Shown: positions 36,071-45,843 of the stretch, piece after piece
Layout: every line of letters begins with the position of its first letter
Position numbering within the stretch: position 1 is the first letter of the stretch
NCBI RefSeq assembly: GCF_021462225.1
Contig: NC_061800.1
Location: forward strand, 1,922,001-1,986,000
DNA: 64,000 nt
Origin: Girardinichthys multiradiatus
Taxonomy: Eukaryota; Chordata; Actinopteri; Cyprinodontiformes; Goodeidae
Reading direction: 5' to 3'
Program-made: the position numbers and the translations under genes
Notes under the pieces: generated by a model
Databases searched by the model: none
Told to the model about the DNA's origin: nothing
The model's input: only the letters and a program-made list of their open reading frames with translations

Positions 36071-36230
36071 GTTCCAGTGAAAGGAACTCTTAATGCTTCA
36101 GCATACCATTGCATTTGGACAATTTTATCTGCGTGTCTGTGCTCCAGTGTACAGAAAAAGGTTCATAAGGACATGAAAGACCTATTTAGTCATTAGTCAT
36201 GACCATTAGATTGAGCTGTCTTACAGCAAG
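36071..36230 (+). pseudogene. Old Tc1-like transposase remnant, right part
   Basis: Continuation of the remnant interrupted at 22,961. GTTCCAGTGAAAGGAACTC and CTTAATGCTTCAGCATACCA correspond to a VPVKG.LNASAY-like part of the catalytic domain, and CAGTGTACAGAAAAAGGTTC to the following PVH.AR region. It decays after about 36,230. Confidence 0.7.
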
Positions 36231-36752
36231 TGATACTGGCAGAATTTATATAGTTGAAGCAAAAGTGAATAGAGAAAGGTAACAAAACATTGTTGATAAA
36301 AATCTGAAGATTAAAAAAATTTGGATTTCCAAGCAAATAGTCCCACACACATAGCCAAGGAAACATGATTTCAGAGAAAGCAACGGAAAACTGTTAGAAT
36401 GACCCATTCAATCAAACATGTATTTAACTGAAAATCTTTAAAAATCAATATAATATTTATTCCATGTGTAATTCCTATTTTTTTTTACCCATAACTTCAT
36501 TTGTGCACTTGATTTGCTTTGATTTGATTTCATTGTATGTGTAAGTTACTTGAGTTGTTGCTAACATTTGTTGTAAATTTTATGTCAGTGGCCCCTTTTG
36601 AAATATTTTAGTTGAGAAAAGCAACATTTTCCATACAAAATTTTCCAACTGTATATTTCTGTATATTATTGCCTTGTGTCACACACTTGGTCAGGAAATT
36701 GAATCAGAAGGCTGATGTTGACTGGTATTTCAGTAAGTCTCTCAATAACATT
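36231..36752. other. Anonymous DNA before the Maverick element
   Basis: AT-rich sequence with no gene or repeat recognised. It is the left flank of the Maverick element. Confidence 0.45.
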
Positions 36753-36973
36753 AGAGAATTTAAGTACACCCTTTTGTCAAACTTTTTGACAGGTGGGCGG
36801 GACTTCCGGTGAGGGTGGGACTTCCGGTTGGCGCCATGTGGGGGCCATGTGGGCGGGAGGTCACGTGGTCAAGCAGGGGGATGTGTCCAAGGGGCGTAAC
36901 AGTGGATGCTGATTCGTTGTCGTCATTAGGGGCGATACCTTAAGTGAGTCAATTAAAACACAGGGGTGTGTTT
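36753..36973 (+). repeat. Left terminal inverted repeat, element 1
   Basis: Matches the reverse complement of 51,951-52,182 with few changes. It contains GACAGGTGGGCGGGACTTCC and several GGCGCCATGTGGG-like words repeated in tandem. Just inside, a block of about 48 bp (CCTTAA.TGAG.CAATTAAAA... to AAGGGTGTTA) is duplicated at 36,938-36,985 and 36,993-37,041. Confidence 0.95.
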
Positions 36974-37069
36974 AAGGGTGTTACGGGGAAGGCCTTAAAT
37001 GAGCCAATTAAAATACACAGGGGTGTGTTTAAGGGTGTTATTAATAATCTGTATGTTTTTCAGGCGTTA

Positions 37070-37200
37070 ATACATCTAAAAACAAAAAAGACATGCATCC
37101 TTTTATATTTTAAAGGTATAATCAACTTAATGTTGACCTATCACATGAAATCCTAATAAATGAACTGTGTAACCTGACAGAATTATAAGTTCATTTTGCT
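37070..37200 (+). repeat. Conserved subterminal Maverick segment
   Basis: The stretch with CACTTTAAAGG-like, ACATCACA.GAAATTCT-like and AACCTGACAGAATT.TAA words occurs once here and twice in tandem near the end of element 2 (53,127-53,300 and 53,314-53,490). Conservation at the end of both elements suggests a cis-acting role in replication or packaging, or simply a shared repeat. Confidence 0.65.
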
Positions 37201-37227
37201 TTACAGCAGGACCTATTTGTTGAATAT

Positions 37228-39184
37228 ATGAGCCTGTCTAAATCAGTTCAAAATAGAAAAGACCTAAAAAGTAAATTAAAAGATTGTGCTTCACTACATT
37301 GATGGAACGAGAAAAACCTTCAGCTTCTGCGTCAACATACTGGAAAAGCAGCTGAAAGAGGTAAGACGAATATGAGATTAACAGAAAAAAAAAGAACTTC
37401 AGTATACTGTTTCCAAGTTACAAATTGACTCTAGCAATGATGTGTTTGTTTTGAATAATGAGAGACTCCATTTTAGTAAAAAGGAATGATAATTTTAGTT
37501 ACCTGTAGCTTTTCTAAAACATTTACTTTTTCATCTTAGAGTAAAAGGTTATTCAGGGAGTTACAGTTATACTATATCCAACTGTTAGGGGCGATGTCAG
37601 GAAGGGGCAGTTACGTCTGTTCCTTAGATAACCATATCACCTTTGAACTCAAGAAAGGGTTTTGGTCTTAAAAACATAGTCTTTGCAGTTGAGATAACAC
37701 TGTCATGTTCTGGTATAAATACTGTGTGTAAATGTTGTCCGGGGGCTCTGTTTCATTGGCTAACCTCAGTGTCAGGGTCTTCAAATGCTGAATGTCTTTG
37801 AACCATAACACTTGTTACATTGAAAATACCAGTACTGACAAGAAAAAATTTCGGTAAATATTTCAGGAAACCCGGAAATTGTGGAATCTACTTCTGATAA
37901 TTCACAAAAGCACAATGACATCTTTAAACGTAAGTAAGTAAGTAAGTATTCATTTTTAAGAAATCATTAAATGCATGTGAATGTTCTCTAATTTTGTTTA
38001 TATATATTGTTTATATATATTTATATATTTGTTTCTTTGTCATAGAACCCACCGCTGATGACCTTGATGATTTCATCTTGACACAATCAGATTATGGTAA
38101 GTAAATGTTAAATGCAATAAAATATATATATATTGGAGGGTTCAGCGGCTGGAATCGACAGTCAAAATTGAGAAGGCGAATTATTTCCAAACAAGAAAAA
38201 ACCCCAACAACATCTGAACTTTCTTCTAACACAGAAATTAAAACTGATTCTTTGAATACGTCAATTATCATCATTTCCCCTGAAGACACACCGGATAAGT
38301 TACCGGCACCACCAGAAAGTAAGTCCTAGGAACCAACTATTTTTCTTTGAGAGTGAATGTATTTTAAACCTCAGATAAAAACTGTTTACAGATTCGACTG
38401 AGAGCTCTGTGGAAGACACAGCTGTCGAGCAGCAGCAGCAGCAGGGTAGAAAAAAAAACAAAAGTTAAATAAAAACAATATATATGTATTTTAAGCATAG
38501 TTCAATAAAATGTCATATAAACCTGTTTACAGATACATCCAAAGATGCCACATTGAATCCGCCCACCAGAAGGTCGCTTTTCAAAGATCAAGACAGCTTT
38601 CAGCAGAGAGGCACCGTTTCAGTTCAACAAGAAATGAAATCTGGAGGTTTTACCGCAAAGAATCGGAGTAAGATTAAAAAAAAAAACTTGTGTATTTTAA
38701 AAACTATTTTTCGTTTTATTTATGAACGCTGTGCTGCGCAGCGTAAGATAACTTTTATTGTCTTCTGTTTTTACAGAATATTTAACCCCGGCCAAAAGAC
38801 AGCAACTCTCTGCGCTACAAAGCAGAGCAACGCTAGTGAGTGGATTAATGAACGGTACGTTTTAATTCATACATACATACTGAATTAATTTGAATTCCTT
38901 TGTTTTTTTTTTTGTTTTGTTTTTTCAGCTTTAATGTGATTATTTCAATATATATATATATATATATACATATTTTTATTTATTTATTATTTTTTTTGTT
39001 CATTCTCCTTACAGAGGTAACGTTGATGGTAGGACAGATTGGCCACAGAAACGGACAACGCCGGAAGACAGTCTCTACAGCCTCACGGGATCTTCGTAAT
39101 AAGGCCTCATCGTTAACGCTTCTGGCAGCATGTCAGATTCTGTTAAAGAAGCATTTTGGTGACATCAAGGTGATTTTAAACTGA
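37228..39184 (+). CDS. Eight-exon spliced gene of unknown function in element 1
   Basis: Eight short segments read as one frame when joined at GT-AG borders: 37,228-37,360; 37,867-37,929; 38,046-38,096; 38,139-38,318; 38,392-38,445; 38,533-38,667; 38,777-38,854; 39,015-39,184. All seven introns fall in phase 1, and donors are mostly GTAAG. The summed length of 864 nt is a multiple of three and ends in TGA. One in-frame TGA breaks exon 1 at 37,300-37,302. The product, about 287 residues, would be hydrophilic: acidic DDLDDF in exon 3, a basic RQSKLRRRIISK in exon 4, then SIIIISPEDTP, which has the form of a SUMO-interacting motif; a run of glutamines in exon 5; and a basic last exon (GQRRKTV). 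The acceptor of exon 4 (TTGGAG) is weak. No family recognised. Position upstream of the polymerase invites comparison with a terminal protein or an early regulator, but that is a guess. Confidence 0.65.
37585..37830 (+). repeat. Diverged solo-LTR fragment in intron 1
   Basis: The sequence is a diverged relative of the LTR at 22,962. It shares TTGAGATAACACTGT, GGTATAAATACTGTGTGTAA, GGGGCTCTGTTTCA and the AATG.CTTTGAA end in the same order. It lies within the first intron of the spliced gene of element 1, so a retrovirus of the same group once inserted there or left a fragment. Confidence 0.75.
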
Positions 39185-39259
39185 ACTGATCACTGTTTTT
39201 TTTTTGTTTTTTTTTCTGTAGGTTAGTTTTATTTTATTTATTTTTTCTTATGTTCATAG

Positions 39260-40363
39260 AAATGGATAACCGAATCAGACTTGCCCTGGATGAAATAAGA
39301 AATTTAGTTAATGAACTTAACGAAATTCCCGTTAATGCAGAAGTAGCAGATAACATCGTTTTAAATGCATCTCCTGCTAACAGTGAAAATGTAATAAATG
39401 AACATCAGCACGGTGACGTTTTAAACGTAATCAATCAGGCTCTTGAAGATTTAAATAGAGCATTGTATCCACTCAGCATTGAGCAAAATGATCCACCTGA
39501 CACTCATCAGAATCCTTCTACGTCACACGCCGCAGATCGGCACGGTGACGTTTTAAACGTAATCAATCAGGCTCTTGAAGATTTAAATAGAGCACCATCT
39601 CCACACAGCAGCATTGAGGAAAATGATTCACCTGACAGTCAGACCTTTTACCATACCGCCGCCCTGTCCAAGTAACGTTCCAGATTTAGCCACATTCTAT
39701 ACAGACATCATGCGTATTATCATTGAATTAGCCGACGCTGCGAGATCGTTAACCAGACGTAACGACGTTGTGCAGCTGGAATTAGTGGGTGAAAATCTCA
39801 ATCGTCACATCACATTTACTGTTACAGATGATGGAAATATAATCCTGCCTGCTTTCGAAAACTTCCTCGACGATTTAGTACAATCGAATGCAAATATACC
39901 TGTAGATAATAACATGGAATTTGTTCTTCAGGTTGTTAACGACCCAGCAGGATGTTCTAAGCGTAAAGCTGCAGGAACGTTAGACTGTGAACTGTTTAAT
40001 AAGAAAATGCGTCATTTGTATATTATAAACAATACTGGTAATCAGTTATGTTTTGCAATCAGCCTCGCACACGTCTCTGATCCTGAGCTCACGGATCACC
40101 GTGCTGTAGAACTGGGGAGGAGATGGCAGCATCAGGCAGGCCTCGACGAGCAAACAGCAGTTACTTTTAGTGATATTGGTAAATTTGAAACCATTCTGAA
40201 GAGAAAAATTGTAGTGTTTCACAGAACCACGGGCTCTACTGCTCTGTGTAAATTTGAGACCAGTTTCCCTGATCGTTCAAACCCTCTGTTTTTGCTGTTA
40301 TTTCAAGGTCATTACTATGGGATAAAAAATCTCAAAGGTTTTATGGGGTGTAGATATATTTAA
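39260..40363 (+). pseudogene. N-terminal region of the family B DNA polymerase, element 1
   Basis: A first frame (from ATG 39,262 to 39,675) reads MDNRIRLALDEIRNLVNEL and contains an exact 54-bp repeat giving HGDVLNVINQALEDLNRA twice. The reading continues in another frame from about 39,650 to 40,363, with FNKKMRHLYIINNTGNQLCF, LKRKIVVFHR and FLLLFQGHYYGIKNLKGFMG. This pattern is the usual N-terminal part of Maverick polymerases in fish, ahead of the exonuclease domain. A splice acceptor (TTATGTTCATAG) directly precedes the ATG, with two bases before it, which matches the phase of the upstream introns. An AT-rich (ATA)n insertion with stops at 40,361-40,382 separates it from the next part. 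Confidence 0.75.
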
Positions 40364-40382
40364 TTATAATAATAATAATTAA

Positions 40383-43252
40383 TGGTACGCCAGCTATGAT
40401 AATGCAAATACACACCATTGTGAAGGTTATTGTCCAGTGTGTCGAACATATAAATGTATGCAAGAGATTAGCAATCCTGTAAGCTGTGCAGGCTGTCAAA
40501 TAATCTGTCGTAATTCCTCATGTTTCAGCAGACACAGGGAACCGCGCATCAGAAATAGTGCTGACAGACCTATGAGTGACTGTGAGTTGGTAAAACTGTG
40601 TAAAGTATGCAAACGGATATACGTTATTCCAATCAGTAAACCGAATAAACCACACGTGTGTCATGTAAAATGCAGTATTTGCAGTGAAAATGTACCCCCC
40701 AGCCTAGACATTACATGCGATGATTATAAGTGTTACATTCAGCCTTGCAGTGCAATTAATCAGCTTGATGATAAACTGATTTTTTATGATTTCGAATGCC
40801 TCGTCAATGAAAGCAGCGTGCATAACCCTTTCTGGTCTGTGCTAAAACGTTGAAAGGTGATGAATGGTACGCTTATGGACTGAATTGCACCCAAAAATTT
40901 CTCCTGCGTTTCAGGAGGCCGAAGTACAGAGGCTTCACCTTAATAGCGCACAATGCGTGGGGGTACGATGGTTACCTGATCCTCAATGCAATGCTGCAGT
41001 TAGGCATTAAACCTCATCTCGTCATGGTAGGAAGTAAACTTCTCTGTTTAACCGACCCTGATTACAGGTTAAAATACATTGACAGCTTGTCATTTATGTG
41101 CATAAAGCTTAGCGCCATGCTGAAAGCGTTAGGCTTTACCGATCAAAGCAAGGGTTTTTTTCCCCACCTATTTTCCTCTGAACAACGTCTCCAGTATGTG
41201 GGGCCTTTTCCTCCTCCATCCTGCTACGCTGTAGAACGCATGAGTCTTCAAGAACAACAGGTGTTTAGCAGCTGGTACAGAGAAGCAAGCAAAGAGGTCT
41301 TTGACTTTAAGAAAGAAGCTATTCGTTATTGTAAAAATGACGTTGAAATTCTTTTTCAAGGATGCTTAAAATTCAGAGACGAGTTCTTTAAGGAGACAAG
41401 TGTGGATCCGTTTAAAGGTATCACAATAGCATCAGCCTGCATGAAGGTTTTTGTAACCAATTTCCTTCCTCCTCAAACCTTAGCCATTCCATCACCTCTG
41501 GACTACAGACGTAGCAGTAAAACGTTCTCCAGCGCGTCCATTCAATGGCTCGGCTGGATTGCAGACAGCAGAGCCATATTTATCGAGCGTGCATTAAATA
41601 GGGGTGAAAAGAAAATCGGGCCATATTCAGTGGATGGGTATGCAGAGATTAACGGTGTCAAAGTTGCGTTTGAATTTTACGGCTGTTTTTTCCACGGCTG
41701 TAAAAAGTGTTACATGCCTCATGACAAGTGTCCGTTGAGAGGGGTCGCATTTGAACAGTTTTACGCAGCCACTGTTGAGAGAAGCAAGGTGTTACAAACT
41801 GTGTACGGCCTTCGTCTCGAAGTCATATGGGAGCATGAGTGGATTGAAATGAAAAAATCAGACCCAGGGGTGATCAGCTTTCTTGAGAAAGTTAATGCAC
41901 CCGAACCGCTATCCCCCCGGGATGCTCTGTATGGTGGACGCACCTGTCCTATGAAGTTGAGGTACACAGCGGAACCGGATGAAACTGTACACTATGTGGA
42001 TTACACATCTCTGTACCCTTATGTAAACGCCAACTGCGTTTTTCCCCTCGGACACCCCACCATCATTTACAAAGATTTTGATGACCCCAGCAGCTACTTC
42101 GGTATAATCAAAGCTGTGGTCTACCCACCATGTAACCTGTTGTTCCCTGTTTTACCTTACAGAACATCCCAAGGTAAACTTGTGTTCACTCTCTGCCGCA
42201 GATGCGCTGAAATAAATAACCAGTCAGGTCCCTGCATGCATAATGATGAGGACAGAGCTCTGACGGGTGTTTGGGTGAGTGTAGAACTCTGTAAAGCATT
42301 GAAGTGTAGTTATCGTCTTGCTAAAATCACAGAGGTGTGGCATTTTGAAAAGAGAAGTGATACAATTTTTAAAGGTTACATTCATTGCTTTTTAAAGGGT
42401 AAGCAGGAGGCTTCAGGCTATCCGTCTGAAGCAGTGGATCAGGAGAGTAAGTCAAAGTATATAAGCGACTACAAACTGCATCAGGGCATCCAATTAGACC
42501 CTGAGAAAATCGAGAGGAATCCTGCCAAAAGGCAGGTTGCAAAATTGTGTTTAAACAGTTTTTGGGGGAAATTTGCGCAAAGAAGTGATCTGTCTCAGAC
42601 CACAGTCATCACTAACCCTGAAGACTTTTTCAGCTTCATGTTCTCGAGTAAATACAGGGTTAACTATTTTCATTTTTTCAACCCTGAAATGTGTGTAGTG
42701 CAGTGGAATTTCAGTAAACGTGTCATATATCCACCAAGTAAGACAAATAATGTGTTTATTGCAGCATTCACCACCGCTTATGCACGTTTAAAACTTCTCA
42801 GCAGCATGGAGAAGTTACAGGACAGATTGATTTATATTGACACGGACAGTTTGATTTATGTGACAAAAAGTGGTGAAACTCCTCTGGAATTGGGGAATTA
42901 TCTGGGTGATCTTACTGACGAGTTAGATGGTGACAGCATTTCGGAGTTTGCATCGACAGGACCCAAGAGTTATGCATACCAGACCAAAAACCATAACAAT
43001 GTAATGATACGTGCTAAAGGCATCACTCAGACGCATGAATGCAGCGAGAGGGTCAATTTTGACAGCATCAAAGGGCTGGTCGAGGGCTACTTACAGAGGT
43101 CCAGTGAGGGTGTCATTGAAATCCCTCAACACACGATCAGGAGGGATAAAAAGAGATTCCGTTTGACAAATGCGACATTTCTTAAAAAGTTTCGACTGGT
43201 GTATAAGAGACGTCTTTTTTCTGACGGGACAACTCTGCCTTTCGGTTATTAG
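40383..43252 (+). pseudogene. Protein-primed family B DNA polymerase, element 1
   Basis: The reading opens with a cysteine-rich segment (CEGYCPVCRTYKCM, then CQIICRNSSCFSRH). It shifts frame by one lost base near 40,823 and then stays open for 800 codons to 43,252. The exonuclease part shows IFYDFECLV, LIAHNAWGYDGYL (normally HNARGYDG) and YCKNDVEIL. An inserted region has FYGCFFHGCKKCYMPHDKC. The polymerase part has VDYTSLYPYVN (motif A), KLCLNSFWGKFAQ (motif B) and YIDTDSLIYV (motif C), all intact. Family B polymerases of this type copy linear DNA from a protein primer; the primer gene is not identified. Apart from the frameshifts and the Arg to Trp change in the exonuclease motif, the enzyme looks recently intact. 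Confidence 0.93.
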
Positions 43253-43282
43253 AGTTGAAGAAGAAATAAAATAAAAAGTCAC

Positions 43283-43949
43283 ATGGATTTACAGGAGATT
43301 GATTTTGATCCTAGATTTAGAGCACCTTTCTCATGTATGATAGTTGGACCCAGCGGCTGCGGGAAAACTTTCTTTGTAAAAAGTATTTTACAAAACTGTA
43401 ATCATGTCATGGATGTTGTTCCAGAAAATATTGTATGGATTTACACATCTTTTCAACCCATGTATGCTGAATTGCAGAAGATGAATACAAATATTACCTT
43501 TGTAATTGCCTCATTCTTTTGAAGATGAAAACCTGTTTCCTCCTGATCAGAATCATCTGATTATTCTAGACGATGTTATCGCTCAAGCCTCAGATGATGA
43601 AAACGTGATGAAAGTCTTTACCCAGTTTCGTCACCATCGTAATATGAGTGTTATGATGTTGACTCAGAATGTTTTTCATCAGGGAAAGTTCAGTCGCACT
43701 ATTAGTTTGAATTGTAATTATATGGTGTTGTTTAAGAACCCGAGAGATAAACTCCAGCTGAATATACTGGCCCGCCAAATGTTTCCATCTCAAAAGGGTC
43801 TCTTCTTGGAGAGTTTTGAAGACGCAACGAGAGAAGCTCATGGATATTTAATCATCGATTTTACGCCTACCTGCCCAGAACATTTCAGACTGAGAACGGG
43901 GATACTTCCTCAGCAGTGGCCTGCTGTGTACGTGCCCAGAACAAAGTAC
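43283..43949 (+). pseudogene. FtsK/HerA-type packaging ATPase, element 1
   Basis: The first frame (43,283-43,522) has the Walker A motif VGPSGCGKTFFVKS near residue 20. The second frame (from 43,506) has NHLIILDDVIAQASDD, a Walker B motif, and further on MLTQNVFHQ. The two are offset by a small deletion at about 43,498-43,508, since element 2 has a few more bases at the same place. ATPases of this A32/FtsK group pump viral DNA into the capsid. The matching gene of element 2 ends in TAA after VPRTK; here that codon is TAC (43,947-43,949), so the reading runs on into the next gene. Confidence 0.9.
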
Positions 43950-43955
43950 GTCATC

Positions 43956-44297
43956 ATGTCTGCGCGTATAAAAAGGAATTTACCATTATTCAGAGCTTTG
44001 TACCAGGCCTGTCCACAGAAATGTAAAGATATTCTCGCACACTGCTCTCCTGACTTTATTCAGGCTCTGTGCGAGATTGCACTGAATATCCTAAAAGGTA
44101 ACATTAAACTATCACCCTCTCAACACCGACAATTGAAGAAACAAAGAAATATCATCAGATTGTTGGGTGATAAAAGAACCGGGTTAAAAACTAAACAGTT
44201 GGCTCTCAAAAAGCAACGAGGTGGTTTTATTCTCCCCATCTTAACGGCTCTTGCACCCTTGATCGGTGATCTAGTGGGTGGAATCATCAGGAGATAA
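43956..44297 (+). CDS. Small basic capsid-associated peptide (pX/pVI-like), element 1
   Basis: From ATG at 43,956 a 113-codon reading begins MSARIKRNLPLFRALYQA. It has a cysteine-containing middle, a basic stretch (SPSQHRQLKKQRNIIRLL) and a C-terminal glycine and hydrophobic tail (GGFILPILTALAPLIGDL). A basic protein ending in such a tail is common in Maverick elements and is compared with adenovirus core or membrane-active peptides; that comparison is inference. The stop overlaps the next start as TAATG at 44,295-44,299. Loss of the ATPase stop codon puts this peptide in frame with the ATPase. Confidence 0.7.
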   Translation: MSARIKRNLPLFRALYQACPQKCKDILAHCSPDFIQALCEIALNILKGNIKLSPSQHRQLKKQRNIIRLLGDKRTGLKTKQLALKKQRGGFILPILTALAPLIGDLVGGIIRR

Positions 44298-45107
44298 TGT
44301 CTCTCAGAACATCGCAGAAGATGTTTCTCCTTTCACCTCATCAATTCAAGCGTCTGACCCAGTCAGACACGTCCATCAGACAGACGGCGGAGGAGAATTT
44401 GGATGCTGAAATGAGAGCGATATTAAACGAGCCGGGTTTGACTTCTTATGAAAAAATCAAGAGATACGATGCTCTTCTCCAGAGGTATCTGACTTTACTT
44501 AAGCAAGGTGTCAAAGAAGAAAAACAGCGGGTCAGTTTAACGCTGCAGCGTGACACAGAGGTTCCTGAACATGAGCGGTCCCAAGAAAAACAAGGCCCAG
44601 AGCAGGACGAGGCCCCTAAGGATCAGGTTCTTACGGAAGTACTGAAAAGCCTACCTAAACACAACCGTAAAAATGCCGAGTACATTTTGAAGAAATTATC
44701 CGAAAGAAGTGAGAGTTGGACTTGTTATAAATGTTATAAAAGGGTCCCACATGATTGATTTGTTGAAAAATCTCATGCTTCCGTTTAAAAAATCTGGAGC
44801 ATCACAAACCCGAGGATGGTCTGACTTTCTACACACCTTGTCAGAGGTAAACATCCCTATATCTTCAGTCATTAATCCTTATGCTCGTGAAGAATATAGA
44901 CGTTTCAAAACAGAGGGTACATCGATTGAAAATGGGGGTACACCCCCCAGCGTTAAGCAGAGAAGAAAAAGAAGAAGAAGGCAGATAACTCATTCTCCCT
45001 ACTGGTCGAGATCTGAGCTGGAAGATCCAAAAAATGCTGATGGGAGATCAAAAAGGTCTCTTCGTAAGACGACTCTACCACCCCGATGGATTACATTTTC
45101 ACCATAA
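44297..45107 (+). pseudogene. Conserved Maverick protein with arginine-rich end, element 1
   Basis: Reads MSLRTSQKMFLLSPHQFKRL at the start. It has a helix-rich middle (YEKIKRYDALLQRYLTLL, a charged linker at about 80-110, then a VLKSLPKHNRKNAEYILKKL helix), and breaks near 44,720 where about 20 bases are missing relative to element 2. The second frame carries MIDLLKNL, GWSDFLHTLSEVNIPISSVI and a basic run (KQRRKRRRRQ). A tryptophan-glycine motif followed by GS..I.DL and GW..F...L...N.P is a signature I know from other Maverick ORFs of unknown role. The arginine-rich end suggests nucleic-acid binding. It is the last gene of the rightward block. Confidence 0.75.
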
Positions 45108-45289
45108 ACCGTTATAAGAAAATGAAACATGTAGCCTATTTCTTTTATTCAATAAAATATTTATTGATTATATTTTTCAAGTCTAACTTCGTTCTCCACT
45201 TCAGACACTAACATATGATATCATTACACAAATATTAAATCATAAGAAGAAACAAAAAAAAAAACAATGAAAAAGAAAAATAAGACAAT
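45108..45289. terminator. Convergent polyadenylation region, element 1
   Basis: AATAAA on the plus strand at 45,151-45,156 and on the minus strand at 45,160-45,165 lie almost back to back between the two converging gene blocks. The same arrangement is kept in element 2 at 57,824-57,838, so transcripts of both directions probably end here. Confidence 0.75.
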
Positions 45290-45832
45290 TTAAATTCCAT
45301 AACAATCCAGAAACATCTCCAAAGAGCATGTTCCGTGAGTATAAAATGTACAACTTTGATTAATGACACATTTCTGATATTTTTTCACAAAGTTAGATAC
45401 CATTAAATCATTCTTAATCACATCTCCGGTGTATTTCGACAACACTTGCTGCATTGATAATCCGCACGCTCTATGACATAGATAAAAAATGCAATGGTGA
45501 CCGCACACAGTGGACAGAGTGTTTTGAAGCTGATTATTATGATACAATATTTTTGAGGATCTGTCTTCTAAACATGTTACGATGCTTGACGGGTAGAACT
45601 CGAAATCCGGAGAGAATCCATAAGAGTCAAAAAAGCTGGATTGACCATTCTCATCCAATGTCAGAGCTAACCAGTGTTCTCCAGGCATGTGTGAAGGATG
45701 TGTGTTCACAATAAAGTAGGCCGGCCCTGGGAATTTGTCAGCTAGCAGCGGCAGCTGGTCGCACGGGCATACACCACAAAACAAATCTCCCAGCAGATGA
45801 CGCATCAGGCTCTCAATTTCATAATTATTCAT
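45290..45832 (-). CDS. Adenain-like cysteine protease, element 1
   Basis: A 180-aa protein close in size to adenovirus endopeptidase (about 200 aa). The catalytic pieces are in order: His in PGEHWLALTL (about residue 52), Asp in SFFDSYGFSP (about 68), and Gln and Cys in NQLQNTLSTVCGHHCIFYL (Cys at about residue 110). The enzyme cleaves capsid and core precursors during virion maturation. It follows the major capsid gene by 11 bp, and its frame is open throughout. Among the genes of element 1 this is one of the few that look undamaged. Confidence 0.93.
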   Translation of the reverse strand: MNNYEIESLMRHLLGDLFCGVCPCDQLPLLADKFPGPAYFIVNTHPSHMPGEHWLALTLDENGQSSFFDSYGFSPDFEFYPSSIVTCLEDRSSKILYHNNQLQNTLSTVCGHHCIFYLCHRACGLSMQQVLSKYTGDVIKNDLMVSNFVKKYQKCVINQSCTFYTHGTCSLEMFLDCYGI

Positions 45833-45843
45833 GCCTGATTAGA

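Noticed and set aside
43506..44297. A fused ATPase plus pX-like protein as a novel two-domain gene
   Set aside because: Element 2 shows a stop codon and a separate start at this place, so the fusion is best explained by loss of the stop.
45454..45714. 86-codon plus-strand frame, and its counterpart at 57,285-57,563
   Set aside because: Exactly antisense to the protease gene in both elements; conservation follows from the protease.
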